Shown here in pieces: positions 63,268 to 64,000 of a DNA stretch of 64,000 nt. The stretch is taken from the NCBI GenBank assembly GCA_049578505.1, contig JBAUMC010000059.1, positions 27,544-91,543 of the forward strand, read 5' to 3'. Source of the DNA: JAGVPT01 sp049578505. GTDB lineage: Bacteria > Bacteroidota > Ignavibacteria > UBA10030 > UBA8401. The translations under genes were made by a program, and so were the position numbers. How positions within the stretch are numbered: the first letter of the stretch is position 1; each line of letters opens with the position of its first letter. The notes below the pieces were generated by a model. The model had not been told where the DNA came from, did not search any database, and saw only the letters and a list, made by a program, of their open reading frames with translations.

Positions 63268-64000
63268 ATGCGAAATCTGAAAGAATTGATCTGCATCGTC
63301 CTCGTTATGCTATTTCTTCCAACCATTCATGTTCAATCTCAAGTCAGGACGAAAGTGACCGTGGACGGGGCTCCGGACGAAAAAACAAAAGGAGCAATAG
63401 AGGCTGCGGCCGCTACCTTTTTGACCAGCTGCAATACCTCCTTTCACGATAAGAAGGATGTCAACCTAACTTCCGTTGCAATCTCTGCCGACGCGAGGAA
63501 ATCATTCGGCGAATTGTGGACCAATACGCCGTTTGAATGCAGAGAGGCGGATATAGACAGGAGTCTCATCGAGCGGGAATATGACCATACGTATGAGATC
63601 CGGAATATTCCCATCGATGTGGAAAAAGATGACAAAAGCGTCGAAAGTGAAGAATGCGTTCTGGTATTCAACGGGAGCGGAGAGATAGAACAGGTGCTGT
63701 TTGCTATCGACAGCCAAAAATATGCTCAGATGCTGGCGCATCCGGAAGATGTGAAAGATCTACGATTGCGGCAGATGATACTCAACTTTGTCGAAAATTT
63801 CCGAACGGCATATAATCGAAAGGATATCGTCTTTCTCGAAGATGTTTTTTCCGATAATGCGTTGATCATTGTAGGGAGGGTTGTTCAACAAACCGCTGTC
63901 TCGAGCGATCAATATCTTACGGGTATCGAAAATAGAAAAGTAGAATATATAAGAAAAGGGAAAATGGAGTATATGCGCGACCTCCGGTATGCGTTCAAAG
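63268..64000 (+). CDS. Exported protein, NTF2-like C-terminal part (3' truncated)
   Basis: The frame is open from the ATG at 63268 to the window edge (244 codons). AAAGGAG (63258-63264) gives a strong ribosome-binding site. A signal peptide (ELICIVLVMLFLPTIHVQSQ) is followed by an unrecognised region, then by LRQMILNFVENFRTAYNRKD and IVFLEDVFSDNALIIVGRVV, which resemble an NTF2-like/SnoaL-type helix and strand. The rest lies outside the window. It is the fifth exported gene in the run from 59188 and is likely to be in the same transcript. Confidence 0.72.
   Translation, partial: MRNLKELICIVLVMLFLPTIHVQSQVRTKVTVDGAPDEKTKGAIEAAAATFLTSCNTSFHDKKDVNLTSVAISADARKSFGELWTNTPFECREADIDRSLIEREYDHTYEIRNIPIDVEKDDKSVESEECVLVFNGSGEIEQVLFAIDSQKYAQMLAHPEDVKDLRLRQMILNFVENFRTAYNRKDIVFLEDVFSDNALIIVGRVVQQTAVSSDQYLTGIENRKVEYIRKGKMEYMRDLRYAFK

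Overview
The window looks like a chromosomal segment of a Gram-negative bacterium of the Bacteroidota/Ignavibacteriota-type (FCB) lineage. The main reason is five secreted proteins that end in the classic type A sorting domain of the type IX secretion system (T9SS). Each carries a QNYPNPFNPST-like motif about 80-90 residues from the C-terminus and ends in a K(K/R)M-x-L-L-K-like tail. Many Lpp-type lipoproteins, SpmA/SpmB-like membrane proteins, PAS-rich histidine kinases and weak Shine-Dalgarno sequences fit the same picture. The phylum is an inference; there is no rRNA, tRNA or CRISPR array in the window.

Layout. 1-5155: end of an MFS sugar-acid transporter, a PPK2 polyphosphate kinase, and two large GT-C-type membrane glycosyltransferase candidates. 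5156-10040: a repeat-rich spacer, then two convergent T9SS-exported beta-propeller proteins (sugar dehydrogenase-like and SMP-30/gluconolactonase-like) and an SDR epimerase-like protein. 10717-20807: a signalling region with a small exported protein, a multi-TM protein, three PAS/CHASE-type histidine kinases and two response regulators. 21305-32439: SpmA/SpmB-like pair, an outer-membrane barrel candidate, a DUF4139 protein, then a peptide/amino-acid utilisation group (proline dehydrogenase, OPT transporter, PqqD-like protein, PepD dipeptidase, MFSD1-like transporter). 32441-37572: a four-helix-bundle gene framed by inverted repeats, then housekeeping genes (DUF2203, Sua5/YrdC, UvrB, ComF).

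37729-42496 is a tight run of lipoprotein, sigma-54 activator, PEGA-domain Ser/Thr kinase and a TPR-like exported protein. 42699-50738 holds two neighbouring T9SS cargo proteins with closely similar sorting domains, further exported proteins, and a LysM/coiled-coil pair. 51156-55556 is a minus-strand operon of ArsR, three AHSA1/SRPBCC proteins, two RibD-type reductases, DoxX and a DUF4287/DUF5655 protein, headed by a clear promoter with an overlapping palindromic operator. 56137-59093 holds a Gfo/Idh/MocA oxidoreductase and a T9SS protein built from about ten 29-residue repeats. 59188-64000 is a cluster of two LPP20-type lipoproteins and three exported proteins (one with two PKD domains, one cut by the window edge).

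The intergenic spaces carry a family of short palindromic elements with dRS3-like cores (ATTCCC-N8-GGGAAT) and terminal inverted repeats reading TGGCTCAATTTG, in full, short, degenerate and tips-only forms. The candidates most worth following as undescribed systems are the LPP20 envelope cluster, the lipoprotein/sigma-54 activator/kinase/TPR cluster, and this repeat family.
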